Positions 1 through 5,935 of a stretch of DNA of 7,559 nucleotides are shown piece after piece. Origin of the DNA: SIG587 sp045649505 (GTDB lineage Bacteria; Bacillota; Clostridia; Oscillospirales; Acutalibacteraceae); NCBI GenBank assembly GCA_045649505.1, contig JAZRQA010000057.1:1-7559 (forward strand), given 5' to 3'. The position numbers were made by a program, and so were the translations under genes. The notes under the pieces are model-generated. The model was not told the DNA's origin, did no database searches, and worked only from the letters and a program-made list of their open reading frames with translations. The number at the start of each line of letters is the position of its first letter. Positions within the stretch are counted from its first letter, which is position 1.

Positions 1-947
1 TCTTCGGCAGGAACAACAATGCTCATACCAACGCCCATATTAAAGGTGTTAAACATATCTCTCTCACTAATGTTGCCTGTTTTTGCAATAAGATTGAATA
101 TAGGAAGAATTTTAACGGCGTTTTTATCAATCTTTGCGCCAAGGCCATCAGGAATACTTCTGGGGATATTCTCGTAAAAACCGCCGCCTGTAATATGGGA
201 TATGCCCTTTACCTTTACCTGTTCAAGAAGGGCTAGAACGGATTTTACGTAAAGTTTTGTGGGGGTGAGTAAGGTTTCTCCTATGCTTTTTCCACCAAGC
301 TCAGCAACAGGAGAAGAAATATCGGAATTTTCTACATCAAAAACCTTACGTACAAGAGAGAAGCCGTTGGAATGAACACCGCTTGATGCGAGTGCTATAA
401 CAACATCTCCTGCTTTCATAGTTTTATTATCAATTATCTTTGACTTATCAACGATGCCTGTGCAATAGCCTGCAAGGTCGTAGTCGTCCTCAGGCATAAG
501 TCCGGGATGCTCAGCAGTTTCGCCACCGATAAGAGCGCAGCCTGACTGAACACAACCCTCGGCAACACCTGCAACTATATCGGCAATTTTTTCGGGGATG
601 TTTTTGCCGCAAGCGATATAGTCAAGGAAGAAAAGAGGCTTTGCACCGCAACAGATAATATCGTTTGCGCACATAGCAACGCAGTCGATACCGATGGTAT
701 CGTGCTTATCGAGGAGCATTGCAAGCTTAATTTTGGTACCAACACCGTCGGTTCCTGCAACTAAAACAGGCTCGGTAATTCCTGTAAGATTCAAGCCGAA
801 GCAACCACCAAAACCGCCGACATCGTCAAGACAACCCTCGTTTTTGGTGCGGTTAATATGTTTTTTCATCAGTTCTACAGCCTTGTAGCCTGCAGTAATA
901 TCAACACCTGCGGCTGCGTAGCTATCGGATTTAGATTGCATACTCAT
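1..947 (-). CDS. purM: Phosphoribosylformylglycinamidine cyclo-ligase (AIR synthetase), 3' end cut by window
   Basis: PurM closes the imidazole ring: it converts FGAM and ATP to AIR in the cytoplasm. About 315 codons are present; the family is usually around 340-350 residues, so only the last 25-35 are missing. Translating the minus strand gives the family signatures in order: VAGTDGVGTK near residues 63-72, DCVAMCAND (88-96), then GAKPLFFLDY, LIGGETAEHPG (commonly ETAEMPG), ASSGVHSNGF, LTPTKLYVKS, HITGGGFYENIPR and TFNMGVGM close to the window edge. The first ATG (947) is preferred over a second ATG six bases later (941) because AAAGGAA, inside the last codons of purF, lies about nine bases before the first. 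The gap to the purF stop is 5 nt, so translation is probably coupled. It is the last gene seen of the purE-purC-purF-purM unit. Confidence 0.95.
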   Translation of the reverse strand, partial: MSMQSKSDSYAAAGVDITAGYKAVELMKKHINRTKNEGCLDDVGGFGGCFGLNLTGITEPVLVAGTDGVGTKIKLAMLLDKHDTIGIDCVAMCANDIICCGAKPLFFLDYIACGKNIPEKIADIVAGVAEGCVQSGCALIGGETAEHPGLMPEDDYDLAGYCTGIVDKSKIIDNKTMKAGDVVIALASSGVHSNGFSLVRKVFDVENSDISSPVAELGGKSIGETLLTPTKLYVKSVLALLEQVKVKGISHITGGGFYENIPRSIPDGLGAKIDKNAVKILPIFNLIAKTGNISERDMFNTFNMGVGMSIVVPAE

Positions 948-952
948 TTGTT

Positions 953-2374
953 TTATTCCTTTCCGTTCCAGCAATAGGTGCAAAGCTTGCACGGCTCCAT
1001 TCCTATTGCCTTTATAATACCGTCAAGTGACTGGAATTCAAGCGAGGCAAAATTGAACTTTTCACAAATTGTCTTGCGTAAATTCTTTCCGCGTTGCGTT
1101 GAAGAATCACTATATTCTTCTATATGATTAAAGCCTTCTTCCCCTTCAAGCTCCATTATTACACGGCGGGCAATTAGCTCCATATCGGAGGTTGCACGGG
1201 AGAAGTTAAGGTATTTGCAACCGTACATTATCGGAGGGCAAGCCGAACGCATATGCACTTCCTTTGCACCGTTATCATAAAGGAAATCTACCGTTTCCTT
1301 AAGTTGAGTTCCTCTTACGATTGAGTCATCGACAAAAAGAAGGGATTTATCCTTTATAAGCTCATGAACAGGTATCTGCTTCATTTTTGCTACGCGGTTA
1401 CGCTCCTTTTGGCTTGTGGGGGTAAAGCTTCTTGACCAAGTAGGAGTATATTTTATAAATGCGCGGGCAAACGGAACTCCGCTTTTATTTGCATAGCCTA
1501 TTGCGTGCGGTGTACCTGAATCGGGAACGCCGCCCACATAATCAATATCCTGTGCCACTCCCTGCATTTTATCGTTTTCAGCCATTATTTCGCCGTTTTT
1601 ATAGCGCATCATTTCAACGCTGATTCCCTCATAGCCTGATGTGGGGAAACCGTAATAGCTCCAAAGAAAAGCGCAAATACGCATATCCTTACCCGGAGCG
1701 GCAAGTTGAGTCATATTATCGGCAGTAAGCTCAACTATTTCGCCCGGACCAAGCTCCTTTAAATCCTCATAGCCGAGCTTTCTATAAGCAAAGGCTTCAA
1801 ATGAAACGCAGTGTCCGTTCTCATTTTTGCCGATTGCAACAGGAATTCTTCCCATTTTATCTCTTGCGGCTATAAGCTCTCCTGTATCTTTAAGGATAAG
1901 AATATTAACGGTACCCTTGACAATCTCCTGAACGAACTTAATGCCCTCAACAAAATCTTTCTTTTGGTTTATAAGCGCGGCGACAAGTTCGGTTGAGTTG
2001 ATATGACCGCCTGTCATAGCGCCAAAATGACCGCCGAGGGACAGGTAGTTGTCTATCAGTTCATCAGCATTATTTATAAGGCCAATAATACAGATAGCAT
2101 ATGTACCGAAGTTTGAACGGATAAGCAATGGCTGAGGATCATAATCGCTTATACAGCCTATTGCAGAGGTACCCTTCATCTCATCAAAAATCTTTTCAAA
2201 TTTAGTGCGGAAGGGTGAGTTTTGTATATTATGGATATCTCTTTGCAGACCTAAATCTTTATCATAGGCCGCCATACCGCCGCGTCGGGTACCAAGATGT
2301 GAATGGTAGTCAACACCGAAAAATACATCTGCAACCGCATCCTCACGGCTTACTACGCCGAAAAAGCCTCCCAT
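953..2374 (-). CDS. purF: PurF-type amidophosphoribosyltransferase with degenerate glutaminase domain
   Basis: This is a 473-residue PurF homologue. PurF normally makes 5-phosphoribosylamine from PRPP using ammonia released from glutamine by an amino-terminal Ntn glutaminase domain. The transferase half looks functional: GGVPDSGTPHAIGYA (281-295), TPTSQKER (318-325) and the PRPP loop LLFVDDSIVRGT (345-356). Cysteines matching the B. subtilis 4Fe-4S ligands are present: C234 (ICAF), C386 (YGCKY) and the C462/C465/C468 group. The glutaminase half is odd. The protein begins MGGFFGVV where the family has a processed Cys-Gly-Val start, so the nucleophile is missing. The usual RYST arginine segment reads IGCISD (72-77), the usual HNGN segment reads IIGLIN (96-101), and the usual SDTE segment reads NSTE (126-129). 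Fold landmarks such as SHLGTRRGGMA (25-35) remain. The start is firm: AAGGAG lies 8 nt upstream and an in-frame TAA directly precedes the ATG. Family membership is certain; glutamine use is doubtful. Confidence 0.9.
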   Translation of the reverse strand: MGGFFGVVSREDAVADVFFGVDYHSHLGTRRGGMAAYDKDLGLQRDIHNIQNSPFRTKFEKIFDEMKGTSAIGCISDYDPQPLLIRSNFGTYAICIIGLINNADELIDNYLSLGGHFGAMTGGHINSTELVAALINQKKDFVEGIKFVQEIVKGTVNILILKDTGELIAARDKMGRIPVAIGKNENGHCVSFEAFAYRKLGYEDLKELGPGEIVELTADNMTQLAAPGKDMRICAFLWSYYGFPTSGYEGISVEMMRYKNGEIMAENDKMQGVAQDIDYVGGVPDSGTPHAIGYANKSGVPFARAFIKYTPTWSRSFTPTSQKERNRVAKMKQIPVHELIKDKSLLFVDDSIVRGTQLKETVDFLYDNGAKEVHMRSACPPIMYGCKYLNFSRATSDMELIARRVIMELEGEEGFNHIEEYSDSSTQRGKNLRKTICEKFNFASLEFQSLDGIIKAIGMEPCKLCTYCWNGKE

Positions 2375-2382
2375 TTATTTTG

Positions 2383-2388
2383 CTCCTT
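2383..2388 (-). promoter_or_regulatory. purF ribosome binding site that fixes the start
   Basis: AAGGAG is followed by 8 nt and ATG at 2374. The three bases just before the ATG (2377-2375) are an in-frame TAA. Together these exclude a longer amino terminus carrying the normal PurF propeptide and cysteine. Confidence 0.9.
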
Positions 2389-2406
2389 CTTTTATTGGGG
2401 AATGAC

Positions 2407-2432
2407 GTGTGACAGGTAAAAACCTGCCACAC
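2407..2432 (-). other. Hairpin in the purC-purF gap
   Basis: An inverted repeat with 11-nt arms (GTGTGGCAGGT and ACCTGTCACAC as read on the minus strand) and a TTTT loop forms an 11-bp stem with one G-U pair. It sits in the 79-nt gap between purC and purF, the longest gap between adjacent genes within either block. The downstream sequence on the transcribed strand is GTCATTCCCC, not a U-run, so it is not a standard intrinsic terminator. It leaves the purF ribosome binding site free. A role in mRNA processing or stability, partial attenuation, or a dispersed repeat remnant are all possible. Confidence 0.6.
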
Positions 2433-2453
2433 ACTATATTTTTTAAATTACAT

Positions 2454-3140
2454 TTAAGCGAAGAACAACTCAGAAAGAGTCATAGGATCAATATACTCGC
2501 CGTTTTTGTATACACGCATATTTCCTGAAGCAATTTCATCAATAAGCATAACATCACCGTTTGCATCGTAACCGAACTCAAACTTGATGTCATAAAGGTC
2601 AAGACCTTTTTCCTTTAAATCGTCAGCAATTATTTTGGTAATCTTCTGGGTCATATCCTTAATATCGTCGTACTGCTTATCACTCATAACACCCAGAGCA
2701 ACTATACCTTCCTTAGTTACAAGGGGATCTCCCTTTTCATCATTTTTAAAGGTCATCTCAACATAAGCATCAAGATCCGCACCCTCCTCGATGTAATCGC
2801 TATAGCGGCGGTAGAAACTACCTACAGCCTTATAGCGGCAGATAACCTCAAGACCCTTACCGAACACCTTAGCGGCAAGGACTTCCATAGTGGTATCCTC
2901 AAGGTTAGCGTTTACATAGTGGGTTTTAATGCCTGCGGCATTTATTTTTTCAAAGAAGTATATAGACATACGAAGGTTTACATCACCAACGCCTTCAATG
3001 GTAAGACCTACAGAGTTCTCACCGGGATCAAACACGCCGTCTTTGCCGGTGCAATCGTCCTTAAACTTTAAAAGACAATTTCCGTTTTCAAGCGCAAATA
3101 CATCCTTGGTTTTTCCTGTGTACAAAAGTTTGTTAGCCAT
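2454..3140 (-). CDS. purC: SAICAR synthetase, divergent form
   Basis: PurC joins CAIR and aspartate with ATP to make SAICAR, in the cytoplasm. The product is 228 residues, close to the single-domain bacterial length. Visible signatures are the nucleotide-binding YTGKTKDV (7-14), FKDDCTGKDG (26-35, usually FKDDATA), RYKAVGSF (102-109, the counterpart of VVRN.AAGS), DIKFEFG (184-190) and an acidic motif DEIASGNMRVY (201-211). In better-known PurC proteins the last motif reads roughly DEISPDTCR, so this one belongs to a divergent branch although the leading DEI is kept. The ATG at 3140 has AAGGAG 8 nt upstream. It lies 27 nt after purE and shares its riboswitch-controlled transcript. Its product leads, through PurB, to ZMP, so it acts just upstream of the metabolite the riboswitch senses. 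Confidence 0.93.
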   Translation of the reverse strand: MANKLLYTGKTKDVFALENGNCLLKFKDDCTGKDGVFDPGENSVGLTIEGVGDVNLRMSIYFFEKINAAGIKTHYVNANLEDTTMEVLAAKVFGKGLEVICRYKAVGSFYRRYSDYIEEGADLDAYVEMTFKNDEKGDPLVTKEGIVALGVMSDKQYDDIKDMTQKITKIIADDLKEKGLDLYDIKFEFGYDANGDVMLIDEIASGNMRVYKNGEYIDPMTLSELFFA

Positions 3141-3167
3141 TTTTATTTCTCCTTTATTTTATCTTTG

Positions 3168-3650
3168 TTATATATTAAGTGCGGAGTCTTTTTGAAGAAC
3201 AGCGGCACAATCTTTAGCGCGTTTTGTATCAAGCCTTTCGGCAAGCTTGTTATCCTCAACCGCAACAATCTGCGCGGCGAGTAAAGCGGCATTTGCTCCA
3301 CCGTTTATTGCAACGGTTGCAACAGGAATACCTGTCGGCATTTGAACTGTGGATAAAAGAGCATCAATGCCATCAAGAACAGATGATTTACAAGGAATTC
3401 CGATTACAGGCAGAGTTGTGTTAGCAGCAATAGCACCCGCAAGGTGCGCCGCCATTCCTGCAGCGGCAATTATGGCACCAAACCCGTTTTTTCTCGCATT
3501 TAGTGAAAAATCTCTCGACTGTTCGGGCGTACGGTGCGCGGAATAAATATGCACTTCATAGGGAATCTCAAGTTCCTTAAGAACATTTATTGCTTTTTCA
3601 ATAATAGGCATATCACTGTCGCTGCCCATTACTATTCCAACTTTTTTCAT
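3168..3650 (-). CDS. purE: Phosphoribosylaminoimidazole carboxylase / N5-CAIR mutase
   Basis: PurE forms CAIR, either by rearranging N5-CAIR made by PurK (class I) or by direct CO2 addition to AIR (class II). The protein is 160 residues, the normal single-domain length. Motifs are GSDSD (9-13), the catalytic-histidine motif SAHRTP (37-42), AAAGMAAHLAG (62-72), IGIP (83-86), VQMPTGIPVATVAI (102-115) and ANAALLAAQI (119-128). The histidines of SAHR and AAHL are both kept, which resembles class I, although E. coli has AGGAAHLPG. No purK is adjacent. The start is ATG 3650, with AAGGAGG upstream. An in-frame GTG at 3689 would add 13 residues, but it lies inside the leader terminator hairpin and is rejected. 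This is the first gene after the riboswitch. Confidence 0.96.
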   Translation of the reverse strand: MKKVGIVMGSDSDMPIIEKAINVLKELEIPYEVHIYSAHRTPEQSRDFSLNARKNGFGAIIAAAGMAAHLAGAIAANTTLPVIGIPCKSSVLDGIDALLSTVQMPTGIPVATVAINGGANAALLAAQIVAVEDNKLAERLDTKRAKDCAAVLQKDSALNI

Positions 3651-3659
3651 GAAATTTTT

Positions 3660-3666
3660 CCTCCTT
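3660..3666 (-). promoter_or_regulatory. purE ribosome binding site
   Basis: AAGGAGG, with 9 nt to ATG 3650, lies just after the U-run of the leader terminator. It selects the 160-residue start over the upstream GTG at 3689. It is outside the terminator stem, so control is expected at transcription rather than translation. Confidence 0.9.
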
Positions 3667-3675
3667 GAAAAAATT

Positions 3676-3719
3676 AAAAAAGGGCACACTTAACTTAAAT
3701 TTATAAGTTAAATATGCCC
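3676..3719 (-). terminator. Riboswitch-controlled intrinsic terminator ahead of purE
   Basis: On the transcribed strand, GGGCATATTTAACTT (3719-3705) pairs with AAGTTAAGTGTGCCC (3696-3682), giving a 15-bp stem with two G-U pairs and an 8-nt loop. Six U residues follow (3681-3676), then AA and another U-rich run. The first bases of the stem, GGGCA, are also the 3' end of the ZTP aptamer consensus (CUGGGCA). Stem and folded aptamer should therefore exclude one another: ligand-bound aptamer, read-through; no ligand, termination. Confidence 0.92.
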
Positions 3720-3804
3720 AGACGGTCGGCCAAAATATAAGGTAATGCTACCTTCTCCCTGCTCCCTGTGGTTGCTCCACAAAAATCCGTCAGTTACAAG
3801 GAAA
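3715..3804 (-). promoter_or_regulatory. ZTP (pfl) riboswitch aptamer
   Basis: The leader of the purE transcript matches the pfl/ZTP riboswitch, which binds ZMP (AICAR) and ZTP. P1 can form from UUUCCUUG (3804-3797) and CAGGGAGA (3761-3754). ACUGACGGA follows the 5' strand of P1, then a P2 hairpin GUGG-AGCAA-CCAC (3780-3768) and the conserved AGGGAGC. A variable hairpin GGUA-GCAU-UACC (3752-3741) comes next, then the hallmark GCCGACCGUCUGGGCA (3730-3715). In that last part GCC and GGC make P3, while the loop CCGUC (3725-3721) pairs with GACGG (3791-3787) as the expected pseudoknot. P3 uses the GGGC that begins the terminator, so this should be an ON switch that raises purE-purC-purF-purM expression when ZMP builds up, as when 10-formyltetrahydrofolate is short. 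Recognition is by consensus and pairing, not by a covariance search. Confidence 0.93.
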
Positions 3805-3818
3805 TATTTTACCCTTAA

Positions 3819-3847
3819 ATTATATCATACCGAGCATTTTGTGTCAA
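3819..3847 (-). promoter_or_regulatory. Consensus sigma-A promoter of the purine unit
   Basis: On the minus strand, TTGACA (3847-3842) is followed by 17 nt and TATAAT (3824-3819). A TG one base before the -10 gives an extended -10 (TGATATAAT). Both hexamers match the consensus perfectly. Transcription should begin near 3812-3811, a few bases before the 5' strand of riboswitch P1. The strength of the promoter fits a transcript controlled downstream, by termination. Confidence 0.9.
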
Positions 3848-3860
3848 GGCACGAATTGCC
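3848..3860 (-). other. Small inverted repeat touching the -35 box
   Basis: GGCA-ATTCG-TGCC on the minus strand has 4-nt arms and directly abuts TTGACA. A nearby ACAAAAT occurs on each side of it. It could be an operator or chance; there is no U-run after it, so it is not a convincing terminator for the pyr genes. Confidence 0.25.
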
Positions 3861-3903
3861 GTATTTTGTCACTTTTTAGCATAGATTTTTGTTACTTTTG
3901 CAG

Positions 3904-4323
3904 TCAGTTTCCTGCTTTTGTTTCACAGTATATGCAACGGTAAACCTTATTTTCCTTATCTGTTAAACGAAAGATATGCGAAAGCTCCTGTTCAACCGAT
4001 GTTATACAGCGAGGATTTTTACATTTAATTACGTTTGTTAAGGTTTCGGGCATAGGAATTGATTTCTTTTCCACAAGAACACCGTTACGAATAATATTGA
4101 CGGTTGCATCGGGGTCAACATAACCTATAACATCAAAATCAACAGGAATATCTGCGTCAATTTTAATAATATCTTTTTTACCCTGCTTTTTGCTTGAAAC
4201 ATTCTTGATTATAGCAACCGAGCAATCAAGGCTTTCAAGACCCAACAGATTATAAAGGCGCATACCTCTGCCTGCGGAAATATGGTCAATAACAATGCCG
4301 TTTAAAATTGAATCTATTTTCAT
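3904..4323 (-). CDS. pyrI: Aspartate carbamoyltransferase regulatory chain
   Basis: PyrI is the regulatory chain of class B ATCase. It binds effector nucleotides (CTP and ATP in E. coli) and links catalytic PyrB trimers through a zinc domain. The protein is 139 residues, against about 153 in E. coli. The amino-terminal nucleotide domain shows GIVIDHISAGRG (9-20), KKDIIKID (49-56, with K54 at the E. coli K60 CTP-contact position) and ATVN (73-76). The zinc domain has C101, C106, C130 and C133, with the same spacing as the E. coli ligands (C-x4-C, x23, C-x2-C). Its ATG overlaps the pyrB stop as ATGA (4323-4320), and GGAGG inside pyrB sits 7 nt upstream, which favours coupled, near-equimolar synthesis. 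It is the last pyr gene here. The TGA stop is followed by about 55 nt before the purine promoter, with no intrinsic terminator. Confidence 0.96.
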   Translation of the reverse strand: MKIDSILNGIVIDHISAGRGMRLYNLLGLESLDCSVAIIKNVSSKKQGKKDIIKIDADIPVDFDVIGYVDPDATVNIIRNGVLVEKKSIPMPETLTNVIKCKNPRCITSVEQELSHIFRLTDKENKVYRCIYCETKAGN

Positions 4324-5240
4324 TTGCCCGCCTCCTCAAGAAGTTTAAGTATAAGTGCCATTCGCATATATTTACCGTTAAGCACCTGCTTAAAGTAGCA
4401 CGCGCGAGGGTCATCATCAATTGCAACACTTATCTCGTTTACACGGGGCAGCGGATGCATTATGCACAGATCGATTTTTGCATTTTTAAGCTTGTTAGGC
4501 TCTAGGATATAGCTATCACGAAGTCTTAAATAATCCTCTTCGTTAAAGAAGCGTTCGCGCTGAACACGGGTCATATACAGTATATCAAGCTTGGGCATTG
4601 CTTCCTCAAGACTTGTTGTCTGCTCATAGGGAATGTTATTCTTTTTTAGTACATCCTTTTTAACATAACTTGGCAATTTAAGTTCTTCAGGCGAAATTAG
4701 AATAACCTTAATACCTGTATAACGCGAAAGGGCATTTATAAGAGAATGTACCGTTCTTCCAAACTTAAGGTCACCGCAGAAGCCCACAGTAATATCATTA
4801 AACCTTCCCTTTTCCCTGTATATTGTAAGCAGGTCAGCAAGGGTCTGTGTGGGATGACAATGTCCACCGTCACCTGCGTTGATAACAGGGATTGACGCAT
4901 TCTGCGCTGCAACAAAGGGTGCTCCCTCTTTTGGGTGGCGCATTGCAATTATATCGGCATAGCAGCTTATTGTTTTTGCGGTATCGGCAACACTTTCGCC
5001 CTTTGCGGCAGATGAACTTGCCGCCTCGGAAAAGCCGATAACATTGCCTCCCAACTCATACATAGCCGCCTCAAAGGAAAGACGGGTTCTGGTTGAGGGC
5101 TCAAAAAACAGGGTTGCCAGTTTTTTGCCCTTGCAAGCATCAGCGTACTTTGCGGGATTTTCAATTATATCGCAAGCCAAAGTAATAAGAGTATCCAGTT
5201 CCTCGGTTGTGAAATCGGTAATATCAATTAAACTTCGCAT
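4320..5240 (-). CDS. pyrB: Aspartate carbamoyltransferase catalytic chain
   Basis: PyrB condenses carbamoyl phosphate and aspartate to N-carbamoylaspartate, the committed step of pyrimidine synthesis. At 306 residues it is of normal size. The carbamoyl-phosphate loop FFEPSTRTR is at 45-53, the 80s loop SSSAAKGES with the active-site lysine K80 is at 75-83, and MRHPKEG is at 100-106. HPTQTLADL (129-137), the hinge region GDLKFGRTVHSL (156-167), the 240s-type loop YMTRVQRER (222-230) and HPLPRVNEI (262-270) follow. All expected catalytic residues appear intact. The start at ATG 5240 has GGGAG 7 nt upstream and lies 20 nt after pyrE. The following overlapping pyrI implies the allosteric PyrB6-PyrI6 enzyme rather than the PyrI-free trimer of Bacillus. 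Confidence 0.98.
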   Translation of the reverse strand: MRSLIDITDFTTEELDTLITLACDIIENPAKYADACKGKKLATLFFEPSTRTRLSFEAAMYELGGNVIGFSEAASSSAAKGESVADTAKTISCYADIIAMRHPKEGAPFVAAQNASIPVINAGDGGHCHPTQTLADLLTIYREKGRFNDITVGFCGDLKFGRTVHSLINALSRYTGIKVILISPEELKLPSYVKKDVLKKNNIPYEQTTSLEEAMPKLDILYMTRVQRERFFNEEDYLRLRDSYILEPNKLKNAKIDLCIMHPLPRVNEISVAIDDDPRACYFKQVLNGKYMRMALILKLLEEAGK

Positions 5241-5260
5241 TTTTATGCTCCCTTAAAAAA

Positions 5261-5917
5261 TTATTCTTTTGCTCCGTTAACCTTAAGATAATTCTTTATT
5301 CTTTCAACATTTTCAGCGTTTTTCTCATCTTCGCTTAAATACTCAATTATATCGTAAACATCAACAACAGAGTAAACGGGGAAACCAAACTCCTCGCCAA
5401 CCTCTGCCATAGCACTTTTATCGGTCTTGCCCTTTTCCTTGCGGTCAACCATAACGAAGGTGGCAACAACCTTTGTGTCTTTTAAGCAGGAAAGGATTTC
5501 CATACTCTCTCTTATAGCGGTACCTGCAGTGATTACGTCCTCAACAATAACGATTTCTTCGCCTTCACAGGGTTTGTAACCAACAAAAACTCCGCCTTCG
5601 CCGTGGTCCTTTTCTTCCTTGCGATTAAAGAAGAACGGCACATCAAGTCCGTTTTCCGAAAGAGCGCAAGCAACCGAAACTGCAATCGGAATACCCTTGT
5701 AGGCAGGACCGTAAAGAACAGTTTTCTTCTCCCCTATTTTTTCAGCATATGCCTTTGCGTAAAACTGACCGAGTTTTCTAATCTGGTCACCTGTTTTAAT
5801 GTGGCCTGCATTGATAAAATAAGGAATTTTTCTGCCTGATTTAGCAGTGAAATCGCCAAATTTCAAGACACCTGCGCCCTGCAGAAACTCAATAAACTCT
5901 CTTTTATAGCTTTCCAT
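5261..5917 (-). CDS. pyrE: Orotate phosphoribosyltransferase
   Basis: PyrE transfers the phosphoribosyl group of PRPP to orotate, giving OMP, as a cytoplasmic dimer. The protein is 218 residues, close to the E. coli length. FGDFTAKSGRKIPYF (20-34) is the orotate-side amino-terminal segment. GPAYKGIP (70-77) follows. FNRKEEKDHGEGG (97-109) is the flexible catalytic loop, with lysines and a histidine in the family pattern, and IVIVEDVITAGTA (122-134) is the PRPP-binding motif with its paired acidic residues. ATG 5917 has AAGGAG about 7 nt upstream and follows pyrF after 18 nt. It lies between pyrF and pyrB, and its product OMP is the substrate of the gene before it. The carboxy-terminal tail from about residue 190 is charged and looks helical. 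Confidence 0.97.
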   Translation of the reverse strand: MESYKREFIEFLQGAGVLKFGDFTAKSGRKIPYFINAGHIKTGDQIRKLGQFYAKAYAEKIGEKKTVLYGPAYKGIPIAVSVACALSENGLDVPFFFNRKEEKDHGEGGVFVGYKPCEGEEIVIVEDVITAGTAIRESMEILSCLKDTKVVATFVMVDRKEKGKTDKSAMAEVGEEFGFPVYSVVDVYDIIEYLSEDEKNAENVERIKNYLKVNGAKE

Positions 5918-5935
5918 AATAACTCTCCTTATCCT

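Noticed and set aside
694..888. Open frames on both strands inside the 1-947 region
   Set aside because: These are shadows of purM, which is open from 947 to the window edge and carries all its family motifs.
2407..2434. Purine-block terminator between purC and purF
   Set aside because: The stem is good, but on the transcribed strand GTCATTCCCC follows it. On the plus strand a T-rich stretch starts several bases away, and no plus-strand gene ends there.
3651..3689. Thirteen-residue amino-terminal extension of PurE starting at GTG 3689
   Set aside because: The GTG lies in the 3' arm of the terminator hairpin and the extension reads through the U-run and ribosome binding site. ATG 3650 has an ideal AAGGAGG and gives the family's normal start (KKVGIVMGSDSD).
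3715..3804. Guanine/adenine (purine) riboswitch or PurR-type leader
   Set aside because: The conserved blocks (GUGG-loop-CCAC, GGGAGC, GCCGACCGUCUGGGCA) are those of the ZTP/pfl class, and the purine aptamer core is absent.
3848..3860. GGCA-N5-TGCC as an intrinsic terminator for the pyr genes
   Set aside because: The stem is only 4 bp and is followed by TTGACAC rather than a U-run.
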